In this document: one piece after another, positions 1 through 13,342 of the stretch
Layout of the letters: every line of letters begins with the position of its first letter
Numbering within the stretch: the stretch's first letter is position 1
Assembly (NCBI GenBank): GCA_012932295.1
Contig: JAAONU010000002.1
Location: 34,807,485 to 34,871,484, forward strand
DNA from: Cyclina sinensis
Lineage: Eukaryota > Mollusca > Bivalvia > Venerida > Veneridae
Direction of reading: 5' to 3'
DNA: 64,000 nucleotides
Notes under the pieces: generated by a model
The model's input: the letters and a program-made list of their open reading frames with translations, nothing else
Told to the model about the DNA's origin: nothing
Database searches by the model: none
Made by a program: the position numbers and the translations under genes

Positions 1-2615
1 GTCTGACTGAGGTATAATTGGGCATAAATTTTGAGAGCTGTTCTCTTTAATCTAAATGGTAGTGATATATATTTCGTTTTATGTGATTATTTTGCAACGG
101 AGACAGTAGAAAATTCCATACGCCCGAAAAAAATATAGAGACAGACAGCGTACTGCTACACAAATGAAATTTAAAGTATGTAGACTTCTGTCTAACGATT
201 TGATGTAGAGTCAAAATTTAGATACAGTAGATATCAGAAAGAGTTATGTTCTTAAGTTAGCATGCGTAACAGCAATAGAAGGCCGCATGAATGCGCTTTC
301 TTTTACTATTTATATTTTCCTTCTTTTGTGCAGTACAAACATTTTTTATGTCGTTCGTAACTGACGTATAAAGAGCAATAAAGGCGCGATCAAGTTAATG
401 ACAGAGGTGTCATATAATCATTATATACTGATTAAACATGCATTTGTGTGCAATAATTGACTACAGACTTCACTTGAGAATTTCCCAAAGGTCCCGACCT
501 AACATTTGTTTCAGCAAATGTTGCAAATAAACTTAGAGAACCATTCAACATTCCATGATATATTGCAAATAAACTCAGATAATCATGCAATATTCTTTGC
601 AGTGCAAAGAAGGTGTTTTGGAGATGTCCCTCAGGCATTAATTACTTTAATCTCAGAAATTATGATAACACTACTGGTGTATTAGTCACTTTATGGGAGT
701 AAGGTCTTTCTGATTTCGAAATTATATAAAGTAATGAAAAAGAAAACCAATTTTCTTTATTAAATTCGGAACATTATGGGGATAACTGTGTCCTCGTGAA
801 TGTTTATTTCTTGTCATAGTTTAGAAAATTAAATGCAGATTTATTCTGAATGATGCATTTTTCTTTTGCATACAATTTGTTTGAAAGCACTTAAATACTA
901 AAAGGTAATCGTTTACATAAATTGCTAAGTGTTTATTTCATTTAAATCAATCGAAAATGCTGCCATTCATTACATTTGTTAATGAGCTGCTAGGTGATTA
1001 GATGAGATAATTACGTCACCTATTTATTGTTATTTTTACATGGAAATATATCCGACAGTTGAGATGAAAGCGAGACTTAATGCACTTACCATGTTAACTT
1101 TATTGATTTAAATTGATTTCCGACTTCACTTAGGAATGTAAAAAAATGACGCATGTATTTATTTGTTGATTATAGAGATAAGCTTTTTTTATTATCATTA
1201 TTATTATCTGTAAGGTGTTTCGTAAAATGCCCATACAAAATTAATGACTTTAATGACTCCTACGTGGATAATGTCATTATTTATATTAAAAAAAATGAAT
1301 AATATTGGCGCCTTCTTTTTTACGTCCACCACGTGACTAAATGCCATCTTTGTTATATATACATATGTTTGCCTATACAGATCAACAGCTTAATTTCGAA
1401 CAAATTCAATTATTAATTATGCCAAAGTGACTAATGAACGTTTTGCAGCATCACGTGATCATATATTTAGGAACTAAATGATATTTCTTGCAAAACTACT
1501 GATATCCATTATACTATGTGCAAGGAAACAAATTCGTCGAAGTAACTATCATTTAGTATTATTTGGAGGCAGTGTTTAAAACAAAGACTATCAGATGGAA
1601 CAGATGTTGTTTTATTTAAGAGAAAATCTATTATTTTAAGTCTTTTTCGTTTAATTACGTTCATTGCAAAGTTGATTGTGTCGAAGTGATCTTCTAAATA
1701 CGGCGAGGTCTTAAGCCATTACGAGTTACAATAAAATGCGAGGTAGTGAAAGGCGAGCGCAATATATTATGTCATACACAAAAGGCAGCTGTCGTCTGCC
1801 ATCATTGTTTACAAATTTGCTGGCAAAATGTGAAACCAACGGGAAAATGTTAACTGTTCTAAAACGAACTGGAATTGTAAGTAGACATAATATGTTTTGT
1901 AACTTAGAAGCAGCTGTCGCTAGCAAAATGAATTCACAGCGCTGACACTGATTGCGTGATTTTCTCTGGGCGAAGCTTGACGTTAAATTGTGCAAAACCT
2001 TAGTCAAAATCCCATGGCGACTAAATGCATGTATTGTTTATATGAAACGTAGTCTCACTATTTCGCCTCCGAAGGTGAACCCATTTTACAATCTGATATT
2101 TTATTGTTGTTCACCTACGTCTCACTTTGATCTGCATCTGGCTAAGCGGACTCGCCCAGCCGTAGGCGATTGGGCACTTTTTATGGCTCGTTTGTCCAAC
2201 AGTTCACAGAGTTTAAGGCAAAAATGATAAAAATATGATAAAATATGATAACTAAATTCATACCTGATCCTGTAATCCAAGAAAACACACAAATACAGAA
2301 GTATAGAACTGAAACACTTATTTCGTACCTGATTTATCCACCATTTTATTCAAAATTTGGCAATCGGAATACTCGGTGTTCTAGGTAATAAGTTAACTAA
2401 GGTAGAGTAAAGAATCTACCGAACAATATCCGCTCAGTTATATGCAGTTTAAAATTAGGCTTAAAGGTTGAACAACTAAAAAATATCAGAATTATAAAAT
2501 GGGTTCAACCCTTTAAGCTTAATTAATTAGACTAATATGAAACGATGATCGCCATACAGTACTGTAACACAGTTTAAAAAATTCTTTGCGAAGAGGCATT
2601 TTGGACAGTATAATT
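1..2615. other. AT-rich non-coding stretch
   Basis: No frame here resembles a known protein. The short frames around 1726-2227 occur on both strands and have no recognisable motif, although that segment is somewhat richer in G+C than its surroundings. A weak two-copy tandem duplication with a period of about 42 bp begins with TTGCAAATAAACT at 521 and 563. Nothing else could be supported. Confidence 0.5.
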
Positions 2616-4070
2616 TGACAAAATGTAAGACAAGAATGCCATGTTGGCTCTAGGTCGCTCACCTGAGTACTGTGGCTGCGGGTCTGCTGTTGAGCAAACA
2701 CCAGAAGCAAAATAACAAGTTTTGAATTTTTCAAAGATTTTATATTTTCTACAGATAGAACCCTCGACTGGGGCCAGTTGTTACCTAAGGGACACAATTT
2801 GATTAAGCATGGTATGACCCCAAGACAATGGCATTAATGACAGGTCACCGCCAATTTTGACCGCATAATTTTAAAAAACTTGGTAGAGGTTTACTAGACA
2901 ATGCAACATAAAAATATCAAAGGTCTACGGAATACATTTTCAGACAAGAAGATTTTCTAAGTCTCCCTATTTAAGCCTTTGTAAAATCAAGTGACCCCGG
3001 GTACAGGGCCATTTATGATTCTAGGGGCATAATTTGAAAAACAAACGAGAAGGGTTTTATTTTGTATTCCCTATATAAGCCTTGTTAAAATCGATTGACT
3101 CCCAGGGTAGGGTCATTAATGATTCCATGGGCATAGTTTGAACAATCTCAAGAGTGGACCTCTAGCTGATGTTCCATGCAAACAATCTTAGCTCTAGGCC
3201 TTGTGGTTTCAGACAAGAAGATTTTCAAAGTTTTCCTTAAATAAATCTATGTCAAATAATTTGATCTCCAATGCAGGGCCATTTATGACCCAATGAGCAT
3301 ACTTTGAACAATCTTGATAGAAGACCTCTATGTTTACCTTTATGAAAATATCTAAGCTTTAGGCCTTCTTATTTCAGACTAAAAGATTTTTAATGCTTTT
3401 CCTATATAAGTACATATAATATAAAATGTGATTCCAAGGGCGGAGCAAATTTGACTCCAGAGGTTTGATTTGAACAATCTTGGTAAAGGTCAGCTAGACA
3501 ATGTGTCACACACAATGCTCAGACTCAAGCCATGTGGTTTAAGAGAAGAATATTTTTAAAGTTTTTTTAATATATATGTCCTTATAAAACTAAGTTATCT
3601 CCGGGTCCGGGCCATTAATGACCCAAGAGGCACAATTTGAACAATCTTTGTAGAGGATTTCCAGATAGTGCTCCATGCAGCTCTATACTTTGTGGTTTAA
3701 GACAATAAGAATTTTCATAGTTTTTCTTATATAATTCTATGTAATATATGTGAACCCAGGGGCAGGGCCAATTTTGACCCCGGGGACATAATTTGAACTA
3801 TCTTGGTAGAGGCCTACTAAAGGATGCCTCACACAAAATTTCAGTTCTCTAGGCCAAGTGGTTTAGACAACGCGATTTTTAAATGTTTTCCTATCGGTTC
3901 CCATAGCGACTAGAATTCTGTATGGAATTGATCTTTAACAACTTTGATGGAGTTTCGTGCAAGGAACACCCATGCAAAGTTTAATCCAATTTGGCCCAGC
4001 AGTTTTAGGGAAGATTTTGTTAAAACAGAAGTTGACGACGCACCCTGTACTCAGGTGAGCTAAAACGAAC
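2616..4070. repeat. Degenerate mollusc-type interspersed repeat with internal ~165-bp tandem units
   Basis: A block of diverged direct repeats. The motif 'gaccc(c)..ggg(c)agggccat..tgac..g.g.cataatttgaacaatcttggtagagg' recurs in variant form near 2810, 2992, 3096, 3260, 3429, 3593 and 3750, and each copy is followed by variants of 'ctctaggcc..gtggtttcagacaagaagatttt'. The two ends carry a perfect 14-bp inverted repeat, GCTCACCTGAGTAC at 2657-2670 and its complement at 4047-4060. Just outside the left copy the reverse strand reads GAGCCAACATGGC, a hairpin-like end typical of this family. I know this pattern from bivalve and gastropod genomes as a high-copy repeat; its class (foldback, Helitron-like or satellite-derived) cannot be decided here. 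No coding capacity. Confidence 0.7.
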
Positions 4071-7000
4071 ATAGGTCATCGCAACAAAATTATAACCACA
4101 ACAAACACACATTTTAGAAATAAATAAAAGAAAAAAATAACTTCAGGTTCAAGAGATTGTTTACAATCAGAAAAAAAAACCAAATGTAGTGCTATTAATT
4201 CCGCTATGTGACTTCCAGCGTACACTACAGAACTCATTCAAACGCAAAGTTAAATGTAAGAACAATCGAAAAGTTTTTTTTTTCAATTTGCAGGGCTGAA
4301 CAAAAAAAAAAGACGTCATGGTGCTTAATGTTTCTCTGATAAACGGGTTTCAATTACTTTATGTTGCACGAAAAACAGTAATTAAAGTACGTAATGCTTG
4401 TACTCACAATATCATGAAACCTGTTTCGTGATAAGAAATTCATGAGTAAAATGTATTCTAACCTAATTATGGCCATCCTGTTAACACGCAAGTAAATTTA
4501 GAAAAAAGTACATGACGACTATCTGTCGCCATTTGATTATAAATGTAGCTTAAATTGGTACAGCAAGGAGTGCCAGATATGTTACTGCCATTATAACAAT
4601 GTTTATTTATCGAAACAAATTGTTTTAATGTCTATGCCTAAAGAAGATTTATCGGCGTTTTTTTTTCTCTTTCTGCTTGCTTCTTTTAAATATCTTTACG
4701 AACTCTTTTATTTCCTGCTAGCTTTTTTTTTAAATATCCTTACGAACACCTTTAGCTCATTCATATTACATTCAGTGCCTGCTGTTGCTGTATTAAGATT
4801 CGATACTGTATAAGATATTTTGTAACGAGTTCTTACTTTCTTACTTAGAAGAGGAGTCGTGAAAATATTTTTTTCAGCTTATCAATTGCAACAAAATGTT
4901 TTTGTCAAACTAAAACAAGATGCAATAGTCTAGGCTTCTTTTAGATATAGCATAATTTGGCATTTGGCAAGATAGTTTCAGAAGCTGGTAACTTCTAAAC
5001 AGGGATCAAATGACAGGTTTAAATTTGTCTCGTTATACAAATCAATAGATTGAAACAATTTTGTCTAGTAAGAACATTAAGCATATACAATTTTGTTCAT
5101 TTTATAACAAAACTTTCTAAATTAAAAATCTTCCAAAGGATCGTTAAGTATGTTGTTAAGTTTGTCTAGACCTTTAGGAAAATCTTCGTTTCTTTGTAAA
5201 CTGGATCCTGTCAGTAATCAATACACTTGTTTGTGCCTAAGGCATTTCCCAAAGGATAACACAAGTAGAACAAACGCCTTTGAGTAGAAAAAATAACATG
5301 AAGAAATTAATCAGATGAGAGTTTTTGAAAAAATAAAGGAAATGTATTTTCCCTAATGTTGGTCGCAGAACGTTAACATATTGTACATATTGCGAAACTC
5401 CTTTAAAAGAATCATAAAGATTGTCGACAGTTTTAAATAATCAGTGACTTAAAGTTGTAAGATGCATTTTGAACTTAACTCAACTCAGACCCGTTCGGTT
5501 TCTTTGTTGTTGTTGTTGTTGTTGTTGTTTGAAACAATGCATGAGACATCAAGGTAAGATTTAACACTTCAAAATTTATTTCAATTACACTTGAACAACG
5601 CTTACAAATGCAGTGTGATTACGTAAGAACTATAATTCAAACATTCTCCTAAAAACCACAGTTAATCTGACAAAAGCTACACAGTTATGTCCCTTAATTT
5701 TTGAAAGCTTTTTAGAAAATATTATCTCCTGTATACAGATATAAAACTAGAATAGGATTTCAGAAACATAGACAAGATTTGATAATTGAGATTGTTTTTT
5801 TAACTGGGTAAATAATATCACAGAATGTTAATCATTCATCGAAATGCATTGTGTAATCTTCCTTATGCGTCTGATCTTTATTTCAGTCAGTCAGCAACAA
5901 AACAAAACCCTTGATGCAAAAACATTTCCATTTTAAGTAGAGCTTTTAGCGAACTATGACAATAGATTTTTTAACAAAGTTTTCAGTGTTCAAAGACTGG
6001 TTCCGTATTTCCCCATAGGCCTTCTGAAACGCTGTATGATTGTGCTGAGAGCCAGGTCTTTTAAAAGTGCTTCTTTTTCAACAGGAGGCTGTTTTCTTTA
6101 CAAGTCGTTGAATTATTGTATTTTGAACGTCCCAAAGGCTGTTATAAGAAGAGAGAATGCCTTTGAAGAGCAAAAACATGGATTGACAGATGGTAATGGG
6201 ATATTCTTTGAACAAATTACGAAGACAATATACCTTTTATAGCGGTTTTATGGCTGAAAACTTAGCCACTTGTATCTTTAAGCAAACTGGTGAATCAATG
6301 TATCTGCTTGCATCCGAGCAAGCATTTCCAAAGGTTTTCAGACCTAACAGATACCGCCTTTACTCAACAAACAGTACGAATGTCCAAATGATAAGAGTAG
6401 AGGTTTTGTACAGGAAGAAAACGAAATAGTACATATATGTTATTGTTCTAATACAAGAAAGTGCAAGGGACCTCAGAGCAAGATACTTTATAACCACTTA
6501 CAGTAAATGAAACAGATTAGTACTTAAGACGTTAATCTGTTACAGCATGTTATGCAAGAACAACAGTCTTAAGCCTTTAGATAAAACGAATATAAGCCGA
6601 CATAGGTCATACAGTAATGCATTACCTATTGATAATGTTAAGTAAGGCCTATTATATTCTAGAAAAATGAAACTAGGATGGAAAACACAAAACAAATGAA
6701 TACCTATATACTCTTACAAAAGGATTCTAAGAGATAAACCCCTTCAGCCTAGTTTTAATATTCTGATCCGGCGTGAATAATCCTGTATATGTCATAAACA
6801 GGCATTATCTATTAATGTTTTTTATGGTTTATTATTTAGTTTGATCTTTCGGCCAGATGCATAACTTCTTTTGTTTGATGTCGAACATTTTGAAGATTCA
6901 AAAGAAGCTAGGAATTAAGAAAAAAATAACAGGATTTGTTGGGAATGTCTTTGTTGTGTATTCTTAAAATCTGACAGATTCGTCGTGGATGCGCTTGGAA

Positions 7001-7622
7001 ACTAGTTTATACCTGAATGTTCTTCTATGGCCCGTTCGCTGTTTTTTCATTTAATGTCACTGAATGAATAAATTACACTTCAGACGCGCGTTTTATTTAT
7101 TTGTATTTGATGTATTGCTAATCTGAAAAAAGAAAACAACACAATGAAAAGACACATACACTTAAAAACAAGCATTATTTTTGTAACACCAGCCTATCCC
7201 TGGAGTAGTTACAGCGATTTCTTTTATTGAAAACTAATGAACGAGTTTAAATACATTTAAATGATTTATGACCGATGATTAACAAGTTAATCAATCATTA
7301 ACGCGACTGATTAAATTAGTTCACGCTAAATCACTTGGATCACGACACCTTATGAAATATGCAGTAGTTCCCATGAAAAACAGATGAATTTCCCCGGCAT
7401 AAATCTTGGTTTTACAAAACAATTAAACTCAAATTACTGCTTTGATAGCGTGATTAAGTATTTACTACTGCATCTCTGCAGGACGTCTCTCCCTTATACC
7501 AGATGACTGTACATGCATGTCACAGCAAGCTAAACTGAAAGACTTTAAAAAGGAGTTCGAAAAAATCTTTCATTCGTAAGTTGCCTTTAATTTCCTGTTA
7601 TTTCATTTTTTAAAGCCAATTT
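4071..7622. other. AT-rich stretch without a recognisable gene
   Basis: Contains only short frames without recognisable motifs, some homopolymer runs (T and A runs near 4270-4310), and one (TTG)n microsatellite listed separately. The overlapping frames at 6036-6429 encode low-information peptides with no domain I recognise, so no gene is called. Confidence 0.5.
5514..5530. repeat. (TTG)n microsatellite
   Basis: A short uninterrupted TTG run in otherwise AT-rich sequence, ending in GTTTGAAAC. Confidence 0.9.
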
Positions 7623-7639
7623 TTGTTATTGTATTGTTT

Positions 7640-7984
7640 CGTTACTACAGCCAATACAACCACAACTACACTTCTGTTACTACCATTTCACTACTGTTAC
7701 GTCTACAACAACTGCTACTACTACTACTACTTCTTTCACCAGGTCTACTTCTACCACAACAACTACTTCTGTTACTACCACCACCACCACTACTACTTTT
7801 ACTACATCAACAAAAACTAAGACAACTGCCACCACCACTACTACTGTCGCTATAATCATACTGCAACCACCACTACTAACAACAACTGCTGCAACCAATT
7901 GTTTTAAACACAACTACTACTGCTGCTCCTAGATATACAACCATTGCTACAACTGCAACCACCAATACTGCTACAAATACATAG
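7640..7984. repeat. Degenerate ACN/CTA trinucleotide-like tract
   Basis: About 340 bp made mostly of ACT, ACA, ACC, CTA and CAA triplets on the plus strand (TAG/GTA/GTT-rich on the minus strand). It leaves several frames open and so produces artefactual Thr/Tyr/Val-rich frames. The same composition resumes at 8746-8996, so one ancestral tract appears to be split by the intervening 7985-8745 segment. Confidence 0.75.
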
Positions 7985-8745
7985 AGGATGAGTTTTTCAG
8001 TGTGTGATCGAACTACGCACTCGTGAAAATATTGAAAATCTGATGGTCACGAGTGAAATAAATTTAGATCACACACTGAAAAATATCAAATATTCTATTT
8101 ATTTCATGCTTTTCAGTGTTATTTCGGAAAAAAAGGTAAAACAGTGATAACATGAACATCTTATCCACCTGTGGTGCACCCCAATATTTACTATGTCTGC
8201 ACGTGCGAGACGCTATTCAAAGTAGTTCCAAGAAATTCGATAAAAATAATGAAAGTATGGGCTTTCAGTGTTTATTTCTTCACTCATAAGCACAAAAATA
8301 ACATTTTAACAAAACATTTTTAATATTTATTCAATCTAACGAAATATTACAGAAACTGCAATGAAATATATTCCTCCGCGTTGGACATGACGCAAAATTG
8401 AAACGTCCGCCATATTGTTTACACTTTCTTTAACAATAAAATCGCGTTCAGGTCCACTAAGCTCTTTAAAAGATAACTGATCAAAATAAAAAAACTGTTT
8501 TCATATTCATCTGGATTTAATTAAGTGTTTTATTAAAAATTCAATCACTGTCATCTGATTCTATCATGTGGATACGTTTATATGCCGGTCGAACTGTGTT
8601 TCTTTGCAGTTGGGGTGTAGTGAGGGGAAAAAAGTAGTCCGGCATAGTGAAAATTATATTATGTAAATTTCACTTGTGGTTTTTCAGAATATAATCATCT
8701 GATATTTTACAATAAAACACTGGAAAGTATAAAATACTTTAACTA
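7985..8745. mobile_element. MITE-like element with nested hairpin, interrupting the trinucleotide tract
   Basis: This segment differs in composition from the ACN tract on both sides and looks like an insertion into it. Its left part holds a nested hairpin. The outer arms TTTTTCAGTGTGTGATC (7993-8009) pair with the perfect complement at 8067-8083. The inner arms CACTCGTGA (8018-8026) pair with TCACGAGTG (8047-8055). A motif like CTTTTCAGTGTTAT occurs near 8109 and 8261 and in diverged inverted form near 8712-8735, suggesting degraded terminal or subterminal inverted repeats. Possible AAATAC target duplications lie at both edges but are weak in this background. No transposase frame, so non-autonomous if it is a transposon. 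Edges are good to about 15 bp. Confidence 0.5.
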
Positions 8746-8996
8746 CCACGACGTCAGCCTCAATTTCTTATACTGCTGCTTCTACAAATGAAACCACTAC
8801 TACTTTTACTACAACAAGTATTACTACTTCTACCACGATCACTTCTAGCATTTAAACTAATACTTCTACTTCTACAACAATGACTACAACAACAACTACT
8901 TTTACTTCTTACTTTGACACTTCTTATTTTCCTATAGCCACTACTTTAGCTACAGCCGATACAACTTCAGCCACTCCTACTACTAAACACTGACTA
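8746..8996. repeat. Degenerate ACN/CTA trinucleotide-like tract, second half
   Basis: Continuation of the 7640-7984 tract: triplets such as ACTACT, CTACAA and ACAACAAC dominate. No biologically credible coding frame. Confidence 0.7.
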
Positions 8997-11632
8997 CATT
9001 TGTTATTTCACTGTATTGTCAAAAGCATAATTTGATTAGCATTATTGTTATCGTTATATTACAAAACATGTATTTTGTATATTAGGTATTATATGTACTG
9101 AGTCCAATTACTCGATCCTGCGTTCATTTGAATATATTTAACTGTATTTTCGTTATAATAGCAAAAAGGAGAAAGGTTGTCCAGGTTGGGACCAACAGAG
9201 TTCAAGTACAATGTATATCAATTTATTGCGTATTATTGTCTTAAGTAATCTATAGGTCAAATTAACTGCCTATTAGCAGTATGTACTAGCTTGTACAGGG
9301 AGACAACTTGAATTAATTGAAGCGCAGAGTCATTGAAAAGTTAAACTTGTCATACGAAGAGATTCAGGACATGTCATTTAGAACACGTGATTTGAAAACT
9401 ATGAGACAACAACAAACAACATTAGTTATATCTGAATTAAAGGACTTTGTTGTAACCTATAGTCAGACTGAAACAACTCCAAGTCCCGTACGTAATATAA
9501 CAGTCCAATTGTTTCAGTACCTTAGCCAGTAGCTGTAACAGAAAAGCATTATACTGAAAAAATATGTAGAAAAACGCTAGCACATCTACATATCTTTCGG
9601 TCAGTTCAATCAGCTTAGTCCATTATCTCTGGTCAATTTGTAGATATAAAACTATGGCTTGGATAAAACTGGGAATTGATTATCACTGGTATTCTCTGAA
9701 GTTCTGTTAAAGGAATTGTTCGCGACCATAATATAACGTATTGCCGTTGGCGTCCCACAAAAACAACCTAATGGTAGTTGATTAAATAAGCGTTTCACGC
9801 AGAGTCTTATAAAATATTAAACATTATTTTCGACACTTTGGGAGAGTTCTTATTTCACATAGGAAAAACAACAGCCACATAAACATTACAGCCGACCTAA
9901 TGTTTATCATTAATTTGACCACAAAACAATTTAACGTTCAATGTCAATTGAATTCATGTGAAATACTTCAAAGGAGCGGACTTTATACAGACAAAAAAGT
10001 AGTGTTTATACTTTGAAATGGACATTGTTTTGTCAATCCTATTGCTATGCCGTTGATAATTGATGATATACTGTCACTTCGTAAAAGCATGAGCGAAAAT
10101 ACCAATAACTCTAAATTCATTAGAAATATCAAAACGTACACGTATGAAACACACTCCTTCATGACAAAATGGAACTAAAGTAAATAAATCAAATGTTCCC
10201 TAAGCTACCCAAGACCCATTCATTATCACTCATTGTCCAAGCAGTCTGGTGCACCAAGTTTTACACGACAGGTTCATAATGGATATGGTCTATAGTTCAT
10301 GGCCGCATTTTTCAAACTCCTTGAAACACAGGCAAAACCTAAGTACGTTCCGGTCTACACCAATTTTGCATCTGTTCATAGATACTGTTACCATGCAACT
10401 TTCAACCGCTTAGATTCCAAATCTTTAGTCCCTTTTAAGAAAGAAGGTTGGACCCTTTTATAAATCGGCTTCGGTGACAGGGTAGTAACTGTTTTACAAC
10501 ATGGCGGAAAAGAGCAAAGATTAAACGTGTCGCGTCTGATGAATTTCTTACGTAATCATAATATGTATGTCTTGGGGCAACAACAACAACAAAAAGGGGA
10601 AAAACGAGGAAGAGAAATATACAAAAAGAAACGTGTTACTCCGCTTGATGAAAATGAAACAACAACCCTAAATGATGTTCATTGTCCCATCAATTTTACT
10701 GAGAAAATTTTCTTTCTAAACTGCGGTCGATTATGGATTGGCATGGTCATTTCGAAATTCACTTTTTCAAACAAATTCTGTTCCATAACTTGATTTTTCC
10801 AAGAAGACTTTGTGATAACTTCGAATATTTTTTCTTAAAGAGAGTTAACTAATTTAAACATTGATGTAGGCTTAGCTAAACATACCTGCTGTATCACGAA
10901 TTCTTCGAAATTCCTTGCAGTTTATTTATTATATACGCACCAACGGAAATAATCGTTAGGTCACACAATCTAATGCCAACTAGTGATGTTGTCATTGCTT
11001 TCTCTCATCTGTATTGCATATTTGTAACACATTGATTACAATAATCAACCATTCTCTATCGATATTCTGGCTTACCTTTGGCGAAAAATATGGTGACAAG
11101 GGCCGTATTATTGTTTCACTTTAACTGTGTCTGGTTCGACTTAAGTCTGGTTGCTTTTCGCACTGAAGGTGTAAGAAGCACACAGAGGTTTTCCGAATAT
11201 CAACTATGGCTTGACCACATTGATAGGGTCGCCATTCGGAATACTTCTATATTTGTTTTTCTTTTTCTGGCTGAAGAGTGACCAGACTAAAAACGAACCC
11301 GTCGGCTAATAGTTTCTAAAGTGGCCACACATTTCTCTTAAAGTCAGTCTGAGTTTGAATGTTCTTTCTAATAGCAACGCTACGTAAACTTATTGCCGTT
11401 GTCCTGACTGCAAGTTTTGAGAAGTTGACGGGCTCTAGCTGGCTTTAAACAGATTTACTTACTGTTTTTGTTCAATGTATTTAACTGTTACTAATTTCAA
11501 CACTTTAATGGTCATTTGCACAGTACATGTTGTATCTTGCGTTGTATGGCTTTGTTTTTCCAACAGTTAGCAGTCAATAAATGTAAAAATATGCTGCCAA
11601 AATATCTCTGTATCATTTAAAATCATGCATAT
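8997..11632. other. AT-rich flank left of the LTR retrotransposon
   Basis: No recognisable gene. It includes a short CAA run near 10576-10590 and a canonical-looking AACATGGCGG motif at about 10499 (YY1-type core; its ATG opens a 7-codon frame only). The right end, ATAT at 11629-11632, is the left target duplication of the retrotransposon. Confidence 0.5.
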
Positions 11633-11655
11633 TGTAAGGGAATGCCTCCCTTACA
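11633..11655. repeat. Perfect 9-bp hairpin at the LTR 5' terminus
   Basis: TGTAAGGGA pairs with TCCCTTACA around a 5-nt loop (ATGCC). The same hairpin recurs at 21108-21130. It contains the terminal bases that integrase must recognise, so the LTR end can fold on itself, and the inner copy CCTTACA mimics the true LTR 3' terminus. Function unknown. Confidence 0.85.
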
Positions 11656-12074
11656 GGATTATTATTTTAGTCAATAAGATGTATTTTTGTATTCATAGTT
11701 AAATTGTTTGAGTTAAACTTTGACATACCTATGACATGTATTACAACAATAATTCCATTCTTGAATTTCTAGAATTGAACTTTAAAATTCCAGTTTTCTC
11801 TCTTAATATTGTAGCACAATGTGTGTATGAAGATGTTTTTATCAGTCAATGACCTAGAAATGCATTGTCTCTGTTGAAATGTAGTGTTTATCTACTAGGG
11901 CTCCTTTCTGGACAATTGAAAGGTTTACATGTTTAATACTGAGGAATTTCATTCATAAAAATGTGGGTCAAGAAGACAAGGACTACTTTTTCTATTGTTG
12001 GAGTGGCTGGCTTTTCATGAGTTTAATGTCATTTTACTTGAAATTTCGCAGAAATGTTCTTTGTAAAAATTAAA

Positions 12075-12298
12075 TGAAGAGCCACGATTGAGCCACGAAC
12101 GATAGGCTGTAATTCATTATTTGTTGTGTTATATTTTTGTGCTCTGTATAGAAATAGTAAGTATTTTTGTCTTGTATTCCTACACTTGGCTAAAATGCAC
12201 GTGGCTCTTCAAGAATACAGACGCAATAGGTCATTTTCTTTGTTGTATTATGTAGTATTTCAAAATTTATTAGAGAGCCGCGATTGAGCCACGCGCGG
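12075..12298. repeat. GAGCCACG repeat family in U3
   Basis: GAGCCACGATTGAGCCACG starts at 12079. A close variant GAGCCGCGATTGAGCCACG starts at 12275. The inverse CGTGGCTCTTCA lies at 12200-12211 and is perfectly complementary to TGAAGAGCCACG at 12075-12086 (12 bp). Spaced direct and inverted copies in U3 upstream of the TATA box are what clustered transcription-factor or self-encoded-regulator sites look like. The same set is repeated 9,475 bp downstream in the 3' LTR. Confidence 0.7.
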
Positions 12299-12373
12299 GA
12301 TGACTGTTTTAATTGTCAATTTTTGATTTTTGTCAGGGGCTCATCACATAGGTGATGAAATGCCAGTCCTTTC

Positions 12374-12418
12374 ATTGGCTGAGGCTGTCACATGGTATAC
12401 CCAGGAAAAGTATATAAG
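12374..12418 (+). promoter_or_regulatory. LTR promoter: CCAAT box and TATA box
   Basis: An inverted CCAAT box (ATTGGCT, from 12374) lies 37 bp upstream of TATATAAG (12411-12418). Transcription would start roughly 25-35 bp downstream, near the TCAGCATC sequence around 12437-12444. This would be the U3/R boundary. The equivalent site in the 3' LTR starts at 21886 and could drive the flanking DNA. Confidence 0.75.
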
Positions 12419-12691
12419 TAAGAGAAGCAGGCAGCCTCAGCATCTTCTCAATCTTCTTCAAAAATCATATCAAAGCTTAAACATCTTCTTTCTTATATTA
12501 AAAACAGTGCAATACTGGACATTATTGAGAGCAAGGTACTTTATTTATACACTTTTCTGCTCTGTTTAAGAATGATTTTGTTCAACAATAATTTTGTGAA
12601 TTATTAAACTTTAACAAGAACTTTAAAGATGATAAATTACCATATGATTAACAATCAGAGATGTTATATTGGACTTAGAATAAATAACTTA

Positions 12692-12697
12692 AATAAA
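12692..12697 (+). terminator. AATAAA polyadenylation signal in LTR
   Basis: AATAAA lies within AAATAAAATGTG, about 255 nt downstream of the inferred cap site. In the 3' LTR the copy at 22167-22172 would end the genomic RNA. The presence of both TATA and AATAAA fixes a plausible R region of about 270 nt. Confidence 0.65.
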
Positions 12698-13086
12698 ATG
12701 TGATAATTAAGCACTGATATAGAAGATCCCGTTACATAGACTGAGTCTCACACTGGAATTATAAGCTTTTGATTTTCGATCTTCGCTGTATTAAAGCTGA
12801 TAATCAACAATCGCTTTGTTGTTTGTATGGAGTACAAGGGTTGCCATGATTTACCAGTTTGTATGTGCTATCAAGAAGGGTTGGTAGCATATGCATACTG
12901 GTTATTCTTCCCATGATGCCCCAGCCCCTATGAGGTTAACGAGGTGCGGTAGCCATTACACATGGCCGACAAACGGTTAGACTTGGGTGCACGTCTCATT
13001 ACCATAAGGGCCTTAGACACCGCCATCCTTGACTATAAGGCATTCCTCGATAGATGTGTATACCGATGCGAGGTACCTTACAACTT

Positions 13087-13104
13087 TGGTGTCAGAAGTG
13101 GGAT
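13087..13104 (+). other. Primer binding site, tRNA-Leu type
   Basis: TGGTGTCAGAAGTGGGAT begins 4 nt after the end of the 5' LTR. Its complement ends in ..TTCTGACACCA, matching the acceptor and T-arm end of metazoan tRNA-Leu species plus CCA. It is the expected minus-strand primer site. Confidence 0.85.
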
Positions 13105-13342
13105 GTCCATTGATTTACTAACAGGGCATCAGCATACGAACCATGCAAGTGGGACGGTAGAAGGAAGATGGTTACTCAGATGTGGTGGCTCGGGGATCAA
13201 ACTCATGGAGTTCAGGCTTAGGGTACAGTGGAAGTCCTATGTAATGGTATATGTACATATACTCTGCTTAAGAGACTCAAAGCAGACATGTTTATTAGCT
13301 CATATCTATTTATTCAAGGTACAACAGATTAGATCAATTATA

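Larger units (their letters stand above)
11633..13082 (+). repeat. 5' LTR (1,450 bp)
   Basis: Begins TGTAAGGG and ends ..GTACCTTACA immediately before the 4-nt spacer ACTT and the primer binding site. Inside it are a terminal 9-bp hairpin (11633-11655), a GAGCCACG repeat family (12075-12298), a CCAAT and TATA promoter (12374-12418) and an AATAAA signal (12692-12697). By inference U3 spans about 11633-12440, R about 12440-12715, and U5 the remainder. Apparently identical to the 3' LTR at 21108-22557. Confidence 0.97.
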